Below, one piece after another: positions 1 to 6,411 of a DNA stretch of 9,329 nucleotides. Below the pieces are notes generated by a model. It saw nothing but the letters and a program-made list of their open reading frames with translations, was not told where the DNA came from and did no database searches. Source of the stretch: an uncultured Sulfurovum sp. (GTDB lineage: Bacteria > Campylobacterota > Campylobacteria > Campylobacterales > Sulfurovaceae); the NCBI GenBank assembly GCA_947313765.1, contig CAMZNQ010000232.1:1-9329 (forward strand), read 5' to 3'. The first letter of the stretch is position 1. Each line of letters begins with the position of its first letter. The position numbers and the translations under genes were made by a program.

Positions 1-1581
1 TAGAAGCATACTCTCTATCTCATTGATTGCATTTTGAATATCTTTAGAGTTGGAATTGTAAGTAACACCCACATATAATTTTATTCTTCTACCAACTGTT
101 CTCTTTGACCAATTTTTAATTGAAGTGTTTGCCAATTTCTCATTTGGTACAGTAATCATAGCATTATCAAAAGTTCTAATTTTTGTTGAGATAAATCCAA
201 TCTCAACAACAGTACCCTCAACATCATTGGTTTTTATCCAATCTCCTTGTGAGAAAGATTCATCAAAGATTATTTTAATGAGTCCAAAAAAGTTAGAGAG
301 TGTATCTTTTGCAGCAAGAGCAACAGCCAATCCTCCTATTCCCAATGAGGCTACTACTCCTGAAATATTGATTCCCATTTTTACAAATATCACAAGAGTA
401 GCAATTAGTAGTATCAAAAATTTACTAACGGACAATATGAGATTGATGAGTTCAGTTCGTAATGTAACATTTCTTTTACTTGAAGAGTGAAAATAGATGA
501 AAAAGATATTTTCTATTAACTGCATGACAATATAGGCTATTGTGACAATAAAAAATATGGAGAAATAGAGTTGAGTTTTAGAATCTATGCTATTTGGATA
601 GTCCAATATCTCCAATGCCAATTGAAGACCAATGCTGTTAATAAGGAGAGATATTGGAACTCTTATTCTATTGAGATTTGCAATTAAAATATCATCTGTT
701 TCATCTTCTTCTTCTAGTATTTTTGCTTTAAAATAGTTATATAGTTTTTTGTATATAAGATAGTTAAGAATTATGAAAAATACAATGGTAAAGAAAAATA
801 GAGTAAGTCGTCCTGCATCAACCCTAAAATATCTAAGATATAGATTTACCTTTTTAGATATATCTTGTCGATTTATGTAGTCAATAAGATTGTCTAACCT
901 TAAAAAATTACTAATTGAGTAGTAGCTAAAAACATTAATATTTACTTTTAGATAGTTCAATATTCCATCAAAAAAGTAGTAGTCTTTAGATAAGATAAAA
1001 AAATTATCTCTAATCTGATTGGGAATATCTCCATTTTTTCTTTTAATTGAGTTGTAAAGCTCTATACTCTTTTTAATCTCAATTGTACTATTTAGCTTTT
1101 TTTGACTCTCTTTAAGATACTTTACAAGTTTATCTTCCTCTAAAAGAGTCCAGTTTTTAGATAGATATTTAAAAAAATGGTATATCTGAACTTTAGTTTG
1201 AAGTGATTTTAACTTTATGCTATCTCTTCGAACAGCTTGAATATATCCATACTTCCTATTTGTATCTATCTTCAATTTAAGATTACGAATCTCTCTATTA
1301 CTCTTACGCATATCTACAAATAGAGTCTCATTTACATCTAAAGAGTAGGGATTGTTTTTTAATAGATTAATCAAAGATAAAAAGCTACTCAATTGATTAT
1401 CGAGAGTAATACTTGTTGTACTGTTTTCATCTACAATAGTTCTATTTGCATCCTTTTCAATTAGCTTTAATACACTATCTCTATTGAAAAATTCACTCTC
1501 TATATCAATAAGTTTATACCAAAAAGATTCTGATGCCATAAGAGCCGTACTAAATATTATTAATATAATTAGTTTTTTCAT
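1..1581 (-). CDS. MscS-family mechanosensitive channel, 3' end cut off by window edge
   Basis: The frame is open for 527 codons from an ATG and leaves the window with no stop, so the C-terminal cytoplasmic part is missing. The start MKKLIILIIFSTALMASES is a typical signal peptide (about residues 1-17). Residues 20-250 are hydrophilic, charged and helix-rich, and probably periplasmic. Membrane segments follow near 258-281, 307-328, 339-364 and 378-404. The pore helix at 408-433 begins GVVASLGIGGLAVALAAKD, the Ala/Gly-rich TM3 signature of MscS. The beta domain then reads VEGTVVEIGFISTKIRT and ITVPNEKLANTSIKNWS, also diagnostic. Such channels sit in the inner membrane and open under tension to release solutes during hypo-osmotic shock. 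AAGAGA lies about 8 nt before the ATG and fits as ribosome binding site. The family call is firm; subfamily and gating behaviour are not known from sequence. Confidence 0.93.
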   Translation of the reverse strand, partial: MKKLIILIIFSTALMASESFWYKLIDIESEFFNRDSVLKLIEKDANRTIVDENSTTSITLDNQLSSFLSLINLLKNNPYSLDVNETLFVDMRKSNREIRNLKLKIDTNRKYGYIQAVRRDSIKLKSLQTKVQIYHFFKYLSKNWTLLEEDKLVKYLKESQKKLNSTIEIKKSIELYNSIKRKNGDIPNQIRDNFFILSKDYYFFDGILNYLKVNINVFSYYSISNFLRLDNLIDYINRQDISKKVNLYLRYFRVDAGRLTLFFFTIVFFIILNYLIYKKLYNYFKAKILEEEDETDDILIANLNRIRVPISLLINSIGLQLALEILDYPNSIDSKTQLYFSIFFIVTIAYIVMQLIENIFFIYFHSSSKRNVTLRTELINLILSVSKFLILLIATLVIFVKMGINISGVVASLGIGGLAVALAAKDTLSNFFGLIKIIFDESFSQGDWIKTNDVEGTVVEIGFISTKIRTFDNAMITVPNEKLANTSIKNWSKRTVGRRIKLYVGVTYNSNSKDIQNAINEIESMLL

Positions 1582-1602
1582 AAAATATCTCTTTTTTAAA
1601 AA

Positions 1603-1608
1603 AGTATA
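1603..1608 (-). promoter_or_regulatory. Extended -10 promoter element for the MscS-family gene
   Basis: On the minus strand the sequence reads TGC-TATACT, an extended -10 (TGn + hexamer). Transcription would start near 1596, giving a leader of about 15 nt that carries the AAGAGA ribosome binding site. No -35 hexamer is evident, which is usual for sigma-70 promoters in Campylobacterota. This is prediction from motif and position only. Confidence 0.5.
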
Positions 1609-1641
1609 GCATAAAATATAATTTTAAATTTTATTGAGAAT

Positions 1642-1661
1642 CATAATATCATAATATTATG
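1642..1661. repeat. Inverted repeat in the divergent mscS/ksgA region
   Basis: CATAATAT and ATATTATG form perfect 8-bp arms with a 4-nt spacer, directly upstream of the likely ksgA -10. It could be an operator or simply AT-rich chance. The overlapping stretch 1635-1649 (TGAGAATCATAATAT) matches the 7-1-7 Fur motif TGATAATNATTATCA only partly. Confidence 0.3.
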
Positions 1662-1662
1662 G

Positions 1663-1668
1663 TAAAAT
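1663..1668 (+). promoter_or_regulatory. Extended -10 promoter element for ksgA-rnj
   Basis: TGG-TAAAAT at 1660-1668 forms a TGn-extended -10. Start of transcription would be near 1675, leaving a leader of roughly 38 nt before the ATG chosen for ksgA. No -35 box is visible. Another TATAAT at 1617-1622 lies farther upstream and is a less well-placed alternative. Confidence 0.45.
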
Positions 1669-1712
1669 TATCAAAATATAAAAAAGAATCCTATAAGTAA
1701 GAATTGAGTAAA

Positions 1713-2555
1713 ATGAACAAAATTAAAAATTTATCAGAATTTGCAAACAAAAGATATGGTCAAAACTTTTTAAAAAATGATGCAATTATTAAACGAATCA
1801 TCCAATCGATTCCCAATGATAACCTGCGTGTTGCAGAGATTGGGCCTGGCTTAGGTGATTTAACCAAAGAGTTAGTTACAACTAGAGATGTTACAGCATT
1901 CGAGGTTGATAAAAGATTATGTGAACATCTACAATTTGCATTTAGTCAATCTATCCACGCTGATAGATTAAAAATACGTTGTGGAGATGTGCTTAAATAT
2001 TGGGAAGATAATTTACTTTTAGATGAACCTTATCATCTAGTTGCAAATCTACCATATTATATAGCAACCAATATTATCTTGAAAGCATTAAAAGATGAGA
2101 ATTGCCAATCTATTTTGGTGATGGTTCAAAAAGAGGTAGCTAAAAAGTTTTCAGCCAAGTCAGGGGAAAAGGAGTTTTCAGGACTTTCAGTTTTAACACA
2201 AACTGTTGGTTTTGGAGAGCTTCTATTTGATGTAGGTTCAGAGAACTTTGTTCCTCCTCCAAAAGTAACCTCTTCTATTCTTTTAATACGAAAAAAGAGA
2301 AGCGAGGATAATATATATTTTGAAGAGTTTTTAAAAATTGCATTTAAACAGCCAAGAAAAAAGCTCTCTAAAAACTTATCAACTCACTACAATAAAGATA
2401 AAATTGAAGCATTACTTCAAAAATTAGAAGTAAGTCTAACTATCCGACCTCATGAAGCTGAAACATCTATGTATCATCACTTATATAATGAATTAAACAA
2501 GGATAATATAGATGGAAGAACAAAACAACAATCAAGAAAAAGAGCAGAGAGCTAG
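1713..2555 (+). CDS. ksgA: 16S rRNA (adenine1518/1519-N6)-dimethyltransferase KsgA (RsmA)
   Basis: KsgA uses SAM to dimethylate the two adjacent adenines in the 3'-terminal hairpin of 16S rRNA late in small-subunit assembly. Counting from the ATG (280 residues, close to the family length), the signatures appear in order: RYGQNFL at 14-20, SAM motif I EIGPGLG at 42-48, the acidic ribose contact EVD at 64-66, GD at 91-92, the catalytic motif IV NLPYY at 112-116, VPPPKV in the second half, and the C-terminal helical domain with AFKQPRKKLSKNL. An in-frame TTG three codons earlier (1704) is possible. Neither start has a convincing Shine-Dalgarno, so ATG is preferred, and it puts RYGQNFL at the usual position. 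The last 14 residues, basic and poorly family-like, are encoded where the frame overlaps rnj by 44 nt. Both genes are probably co-transcribed. Confidence 0.96.
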   Translation: MNKIKNLSEFANKRYGQNFLKNDAIIKRIIQSIPNDNLRVAEIGPGLGDLTKELVTTRDVTAFEVDKRLCEHLQFAFSQSIHADRLKIRCGDVLKYWEDNLLLDEPYHLVANLPYYIATNIILKALKDENCQSILVMVQKEVAKKFSAKSGEKEFSGLSVLTQTVGFGELLFDVGSENFVPPPKVTSSILLIRKKRSEDNIYFEEFLKIAFKQPRKKLSKNLSTHYNKDKIEALLQKLEVSLTIRPHEAETSMYHHLYNELNKDNIDGRTKQQSRKRAES

Positions 2556-4629
2556 ACCAAGAAGAGAGAGACCAGAACGTCCAAGACGTGCAGGAAATCC
2601 TCACAGAAGACCTAAAATAGAAACAAAACCTATTGATGGAAATGTTGTTAAAGTAGACAAAGAGGTTAATGGGAATAGGATTATTCCAGACAAAGAAGTT
2701 GATGGAAATAGAAAAGAGATAAAGAGAACACCAAACTCTAAAAAACCAAAATCAAATCCAAAGCAAACGAAAACTCATAATAATACTAAACCAAACCCTA
2801 ACAAGAAGAGAACTAATTCTGCTAAAAAGAGTAACAGAAGTGGTGGAGGTAGACGACCTAAGAAATTTGTTGCAGGTCCAATGAGTGAAGAGATGAAAGC
2901 CTCTTTGATTGAAAATGAAGCTGTTAATGATTTAAGAATGAATCCGTGGAAACAGATTGAAATTGATAATAAGCATAAAGTTAGATTTACTCCACTTGGT
3001 GGTCTTGGTGAAATTGGTGGAAATATGGCTGTTATGGAAGATGAAGATTCTGCATTTATAATTGATGTTGGTATGTCTTTCCCTGATGAAACTATGCACG
3101 GTGTTGATATTTTAGTACCAGATTTTTCATATCTACATGCAATTAAAAGTAAGATTAAAGCTGTTATCATAACTCATGCACATGAAGACCATATTGGTGC
3201 TGTACCCTACCTATTTAAAGAGCTTCAGTTTCCTATCTATGGAACACCTCTAGCTTTAGCAATGATAGAGAACAAATTTCAAGAGCATGGCTTAATGGAA
3301 AATGTAAAACTCTTTAACTATGTAACTAAACGAAAACAGTATGAGGTTGGTGGATTTAAAATAGAGTGGATGCACAATACACACTCCATTATTGATGCGT
3401 GTTCATTAGCTATTGAGTCTAAAGCTGGTACGTTTATCCATACAGCTGATTTTAAAGTTGACCATACTCCAATTGATAATCAAACTATGGATTTACAACG
3501 TTTTGCACACTATGGAGCAAAAGGGGTACTTTGTCTCTTCTCTGATAGTACAAATTCACATAATACAGGGTTTACAAAGTCTGAAGCAGTAGTTGGAAAA
3601 ACATTTGATACACTATTTAGCCTAGCAAAAGGACGTGTAATTATGTCAACATTCTCTTCAAATACCCACCGTATCTATCAAGCAATGGAGCGTGGAATTG
3701 TAGCTGGTAGAAAGATTTGTGTTATTGGTCGTTCAATGGAGAGAAACATAGAGACTACACGAAGACTTGGTTATGTTGATATTGCAGACAAACATTTTAT
3801 TGATGCACATGAAGTTCCTAAATATCCTGAAAATCAGGTACTTGTGGTTACTACAGGTTCTCAAGGGGAAGCAATGGCTGCACTTTCAAGAATGGCAGCA
3901 AATGAACATAGACACATTAAACTAAAACCAAGTGATACAATTATTATCTCTGCTCATGCAATTCCAGGAAATGAGGGTTCAGTATCATCACTAATGAATA
4001 AATTGATAAAAGCTGGTGTTACAGTACGATATAAAGATTTTGAGAATATTCACGTTTCAGGTCATGCAGGACAAGAGGAGCAAAAACTTATCTTACGTCT
4101 TGTTCAACCTAAATTTTTCTTACCAGTTCATGGAGAGTATAATCATATTCACAAGCACTCTCAAACAGCCATTGCGTGTGGCGTTGACAAGAGAAATATG
4201 CTACTCATGAGTGATGGAGACCAGATAGAGATTACAACTAAATATATTAAAAAGGTTAAGAGCATAAAAACAGGTAAAAGTTATATTGATAACCAAAATA
4301 ATCAAGAGATTAAATCAGATGTTATTGAAGATAGACAAAAACTTTCACTTGATGGTGTTGTAAATATTGCTATGCAAATCAACAAATCTACAAAAAAGAT
4401 TATTGGAAAAGCTATTATAAATACTCATGGTTTAGTTCCAGACAAAGAGGACAAACGTTTTGCACATGAGATTCAAAGTATGATTGAGACATTTTTGACT
4501 AATGCAGAGGAGAAACAACTATCATCTCCTAAACTTATTCAAGATGAGCTACGTTCAATTATACGAAAATATATTGTAAGAACAAAAAGACGCTACCCTA
4601 TAATTATGCCTATTGTATTTATGGTTTAA
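2512..4629 (+). CDS. rnj: Ribonuclease J with long basic N-terminal extension
   Basis: RNase J is a metallo-beta-lactamase/beta-CASP enzyme with endonuclease and 5'-3' exonuclease activity, central to mRNA decay and rRNA maturation in bacteria lacking RNase E. The 705-residue product is long because about 135 residues precede the catalytic core. This extension is Lys/Arg/Asn/Pro-rich and probably disordered (RPRRERPERPRR near the start, GGGRRPKK near the end). The core begins around VRFTPLGGLGEIGGN. Zinc ligands visible are HAHEDH at 222-227, H291 in HNTH, D313 in TADFK, and the C-terminal HVSGHAG (514-520) and PVHGEY (538-543). The start is supported by AAGGA at 2499-2503, 8 nt ahead. A similar extension is known in Helicobacter pylori RNase J, which works with the DEAD-box helicase RhpA; a helicase partnership here is inference. 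A terminator follows directly. Confidence 0.97.
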   Translation: MEEQNNNQEKEQRARPRRERPERPRRAGNPHRRPKIETKPIDGNVVKVDKEVNGNRIIPDKEVDGNRKEIKRTPNSKKPKSNPKQTKTHNNTKPNPNKKRTNSAKKSNRSGGGRRPKKFVAGPMSEEMKASLIENEAVNDLRMNPWKQIEIDNKHKVRFTPLGGLGEIGGNMAVMEDEDSAFIIDVGMSFPDETMHGVDILVPDFSYLHAIKSKIKAVIITHAHEDHIGAVPYLFKELQFPIYGTPLALAMIENKFQEHGLMENVKLFNYVTKRKQYEVGGFKIEWMHNTHSIIDACSLAIESKAGTFIHTADFKVDHTPIDNQTMDLQRFAHYGAKGVLCLFSDSTNSHNTGFTKSEAVVGKTFDTLFSLAKGRVIMSTFSSNTHRIYQAMERGIVAGRKICVIGRSMERNIETTRRLGYVDIADKHFIDAHEVPKYPENQVLVVTTGSQGEAMAALSRMAANEHRHIKLKPSDTIIISAHAIPGNEGSVSSLMNKLIKAGVTVRYKDFENIHVSGHAGQEEQKLILRLVQPKFFLPVHGEYNHIHKHSQTAIACGVDKRNMLLMSDGDQIEITTKYIKKVKSIKTGKSYIDNQNNQEIKSDVIEDRQKLSLDGVVNIAMQINKSTKKIIGKAIINTHGLVPDKEDKRFAHEIQSMIETFLTNAEEKQLSSPKLIQDELRSIIRKYIVRTKRRYPIIMPIVFMV
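2635..2733 (+). repeat. Three imperfect 33-bp tandem repeats inside rnj
   Basis: Three consecutive 11-codon units lie in the disordered N-terminal extension: DGNVVKVDKEV (42-52), NGNRIIPDKEV (53-63) and DGNRKEIKRTP (64-74). Units one and two share the DKEV end; all three share the [D/N]GN start. At DNA level 2656-2678 and 2689-2711 are near copies, 33 nt apart, differing mainly by A/G changes. The third unit has decayed in its second half. Confidence 0.7.
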
Positions 4630-4639
4630 GATAGATAAT

Positions 4640-4667
4640 CTACCTCATGATTACATGAGGTAGTTTT
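4640..4667 (+). terminator. Rho-independent terminator after rnj
   Basis: CTACCTCATG and CATGAGGTAG form a perfect 10-bp stem around an ATTA loop, followed by TTTT. It begins 10 nt after the rnj stop. It also sits just beyond the stop of convergent murB, but on the minus strand the stem is followed by ATTATCTATC rather than a T-run, so it should act mainly for the ksgA-rnj transcript. Confidence 0.85.
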
Positions 4668-4672
4668 CAAGT

Positions 4673-5449
4673 TCATAAAACTTTTATCTCCTCTTCTAAC
4701 TCTATCCTAAATTTTAATAGAACTCTCTCTTTTGCTAAATCAATCAAATATTTTGCCTCCTCAAATCTACCTCCACCATGGTTAACTAAGAAATTTGCAT
4801 GAACTTCACTCCACTGCATAGCCCCTTTAGATACCCCTTTCAAACCAACCTCTTCAATTAAACGTCCTGCAAAGTCCCCTTTTGGATTTTTAAATGCAGA
4901 ACCAGCAGAGGGAGTTTTTGGCTGATTTGAGCGTAAAGATATAAGCTCTTCAAGTAGATTTTTATTGAATCCCTTTTTTACATTGAAACGTAACTCTGTC
5001 GCAACACCATTAAGTTTTGCAAAACGATACCCATACTGCAACTCATCTCTCTTTATCCAAATATTATCTATCTTAATTGACTCTACAATATTGAAAATCT
5101 CATAAGATTTAACTCCTGCATTCATGGCAACCATTCCACCCATAGAACCTGGTAGTTTGGAGATGAACTCAAATCCTGCTAAATCATTTTTTTTAGCAAA
5201 AGAGAGTAACTTCCCTGTCGGTGTGGCACAACCAACTGTTAAAACATTACTATTTAGTTCAATAAATGAAAAATCTTTAGAGAGCATCATTAGGGGAGGA
5301 GGAGTATTTGATACCAATAGGTTATTTGCATGACCTATAATGACTCTATCGTTTGGGATTATATCATCTCTCTCTAACATGAGAACCTCAATGGGAACAC
5401 CCACTTTTATGCTTGAGAATTTTGAAAAATCTATAGTTTTAAAATACAA
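4673..5449 (-). CDS. murB: UDP-N-acetylenolpyruvoylglucosamine reductase MurB
   Basis: MurB is the cytoplasmic FAD enzyme that reduces UDP-GlcNAc-enolpyruvate with NADPH to UDP-MurNAc, the second committed step of peptidoglycan synthesis. The product of 258 residues matches the short MurB of Campylobacter and Helicobacter. FAD-binding segments are GHANNLLVSNTPP (39-51) and KLPGSMGGMVAMNAG (98-112). Expected catalytic residues are R142 in YGYRFA, S184 in SAGSAFKNP (proton donor) and a Glu at the C-terminus, probably E254 in LEEEIK. HANFLVN at 217-223 is the usual C-terminal motif. The chain ends four residues after E254. Translation starts at TTG, chosen because AAGGAG lies 5 nt upstream and the N-terminus TIDFSKFSSIKVG looks family-like. 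The gene is a single unit, convergent with rnj and divergent from bioB. Confidence 0.95.
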   Translation of the reverse strand: MYFKTIDFSKFSSIKVGVPIEVLMLERDDIIPNDRVIIGHANNLLVSNTPPPLMMLSKDFSFIELNSNVLTVGCATPTGKLLSFAKKNDLAGFEFISKLPGSMGGMVAMNAGVKSYEIFNIVESIKIDNIWIKRDELQYGYRFAKLNGVATELRFNVKKGFNKNLLEELISLRSNQPKTPSAGSAFKNPKGDFAGRLIEEVGLKGVSKGAMQWSEVHANFLVNHGGGRFEEAKYLIDLAKERVLLKFRIELEEEIKVL

Positions 5450-5454
5450 ACAGA

Positions 5455-5460
5455 CTCCTT
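5455..5460 (-). promoter_or_regulatory. Strong Shine-Dalgarno deciding the murB TTG start
   Basis: On the minus strand AAGGAG is followed by TCTGT and then TTG. It is the strongest ribosome binding site in the window and sits at a proper 5-nt spacing, so it fixes the non-ATG start. No ATG lies between it and the conserved N-terminal region. Confidence 0.8.
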
Positions 5461-5484
5461 TATAACTGCAACAAATAGTTTCTT

Positions 5485-5529
5485 ATTTTACAAAAAAATT
5501 TTTAAGTTATTTTTTATAAACAAATTATA
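5485..5529 (-). promoter_or_regulatory. Candidate promoter region for murB
   Basis: Two -10-like hexamers occur on the minus strand: TATAAT at 5524-5529, which would give a leader of about 68 nt, and TAAAAT at 5485-5490, which would give about 29 nt. The stretch is almost entirely A/T, so a match by chance is easy. Which one is used cannot be told from sequence. Confidence 0.35.
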
Positions 5530-5537
5530 CCAACATT

Positions 5538-5556
5538 TAGTTAACTATATTATAAT
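5538..5556 (+). promoter_or_regulatory. Candidate bioB promoter with adjoining palindrome
   Basis: TATAAT at 5551-5556 is a perfect -10 but lies only 6 nt before the bioB ATG, so a transcript from it would be leaderless or nearly so. A perfect 10-bp palindrome TAGTTAACTA at 5538-5547 adjoins it. No BirA- or BioR-type biotin operator is recognisable. A conventional upstream promoter in the A/T-rich DNA remains possible. Confidence 0.35.
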
Positions 5557-5562
5557 AAGATT

Positions 5563-6411
5563 ATGAAAAAAGAGATATTTTTATGTGCCATCAACAATGT
5601 TTTGTCTGGTACTTGCCTAGAAGATTGTAAATTTTGTACACAGAGTGTTCGTTATCATGCTGATATAGAACGATATAACTATAAGTCCATTGAGACTATT
5701 GTTAAAGAGGCTAAACAAGCAAAGGCTAATGGTGCTTTAGGATACTGTTTAGTTACAGCAGGAAAAGGTTTAACTGATAAAAAAGTAGATTTTGTTGCTC
5801 GTACTGCAAAAGCGATAAAAAAAGAGGTTAATGATTTAAATCTTATTGCTTGTAATGGTACAGCATCCATTGAACAGTTACGCCATCTAAAAGAGCATGG
5901 GATAGATAGCTATAATCACAATTTAGAGACTTCTGAAAACTACTATAAGAGTATCTGTACTACACACCCATGGAGTGAACGATATGAGACTTGTCAAAAT
6001 GTAAAATCGGTAGGTCTTCAACTCTGTACAGGTGGTATCTTTGGTATGGGCGAAGAGCCTGAAGATAGAGACTCTCTACTAAACGCTTTAGCTTCACTTC
6101 AACCTGAATCTACTCCTCTAAATTTCTATCATCCAAATGATGCACTACCTATTAAAACGAGAAACATATCAAGAGATGAGGCTATTGAAATTATTAAAAA
6201 GGCTCATAGACTTTTAGGAGAAGATAGATTGCTTATGGTGGCTGGTGGCAGAGAACTACTTTTTGATGGATATGAAGATATTATGTTTGAAGCAGGTGTA
6301 AACTCAATAGTTATTGGAAACTACTTAACAACTGTTGGCGATGCACCAACTAAAGATAGAGAGATGTTAGATAGATTAGGTTACAGAGTAGCAACAACTT
6401 GTCATGCCTAA
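5563..6411 (+). CDS. bioB: Biotin synthase BioB
   Basis: BioB is a radical-SAM enzyme that inserts sulfur into dethiobiotin, the last step of biotin synthesis. The 4Fe-4S/SAM motif C-x3-C-x2-C is seen as CLEDCKFC with C18, C22 and C25. The ligands of the auxiliary 2Fe-2S cluster that serves as sulfur source also appear conserved by comparison with E. coli BioB: C62 in GYCLVTAG, C97 in LIACNG, C155 in LQLCTGG and R230 in AGGRE. YNHNLETS and the FYHPN stretch fit the family. At 282 residues it is shorter than E. coli BioB, lacking N-terminal and C-terminal extensions, as in other Campylobacterota. The ATG has no clear Shine-Dalgarno. Its last 8 nt overlap the start of the antiporter gene. No other biotin gene is nearby. 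Confidence 0.96.
   Translation: MKKEIFLCAINNVLSGTCLEDCKFCTQSVRYHADIERYNYKSIETIVKEAKQAKANGALGYCLVTAGKGLTDKKVDFVARTAKAIKKEVNDLNLIACNGTASIEQLRHLKEHGIDSYNHNLETSENYYKSICTTHPWSERYETCQNVKSVGLQLCTGGIFGMGEEPEDRDSLLNALASLQPESTPLNFYHPNDALPIKTRNISRDEAIEIIKKAHRLLGEDRLLMVAGGRELLFDGYEDIMFEAGVNSIVIGNYLTTVGDAPTKDREMLDRLGYRVATTCHA

Noticed and set aside
125..490. Plus-strand open frame of 121 codons
   Set aside because: It lies opposite the MscS pore and beta domain, which are strongly conserved on the minus strand; it is a shadow frame.
2775..3170. Minus-strand open frame of 131 codons inside rnj
   Set aside because: It lies fully opposite the basic extension and start of the catalytic core of RNase J, whose motifs are intact; the translated sequence is Leu/Ser-rich with no family resemblance.
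5450..5562. Possible tRNA, small RNA or riboswitch in the murB/bioB gap
   Set aside because: The stretch is almost pure A/T with no cloverleaf, conserved aptamer core or GC-rich hairpin.
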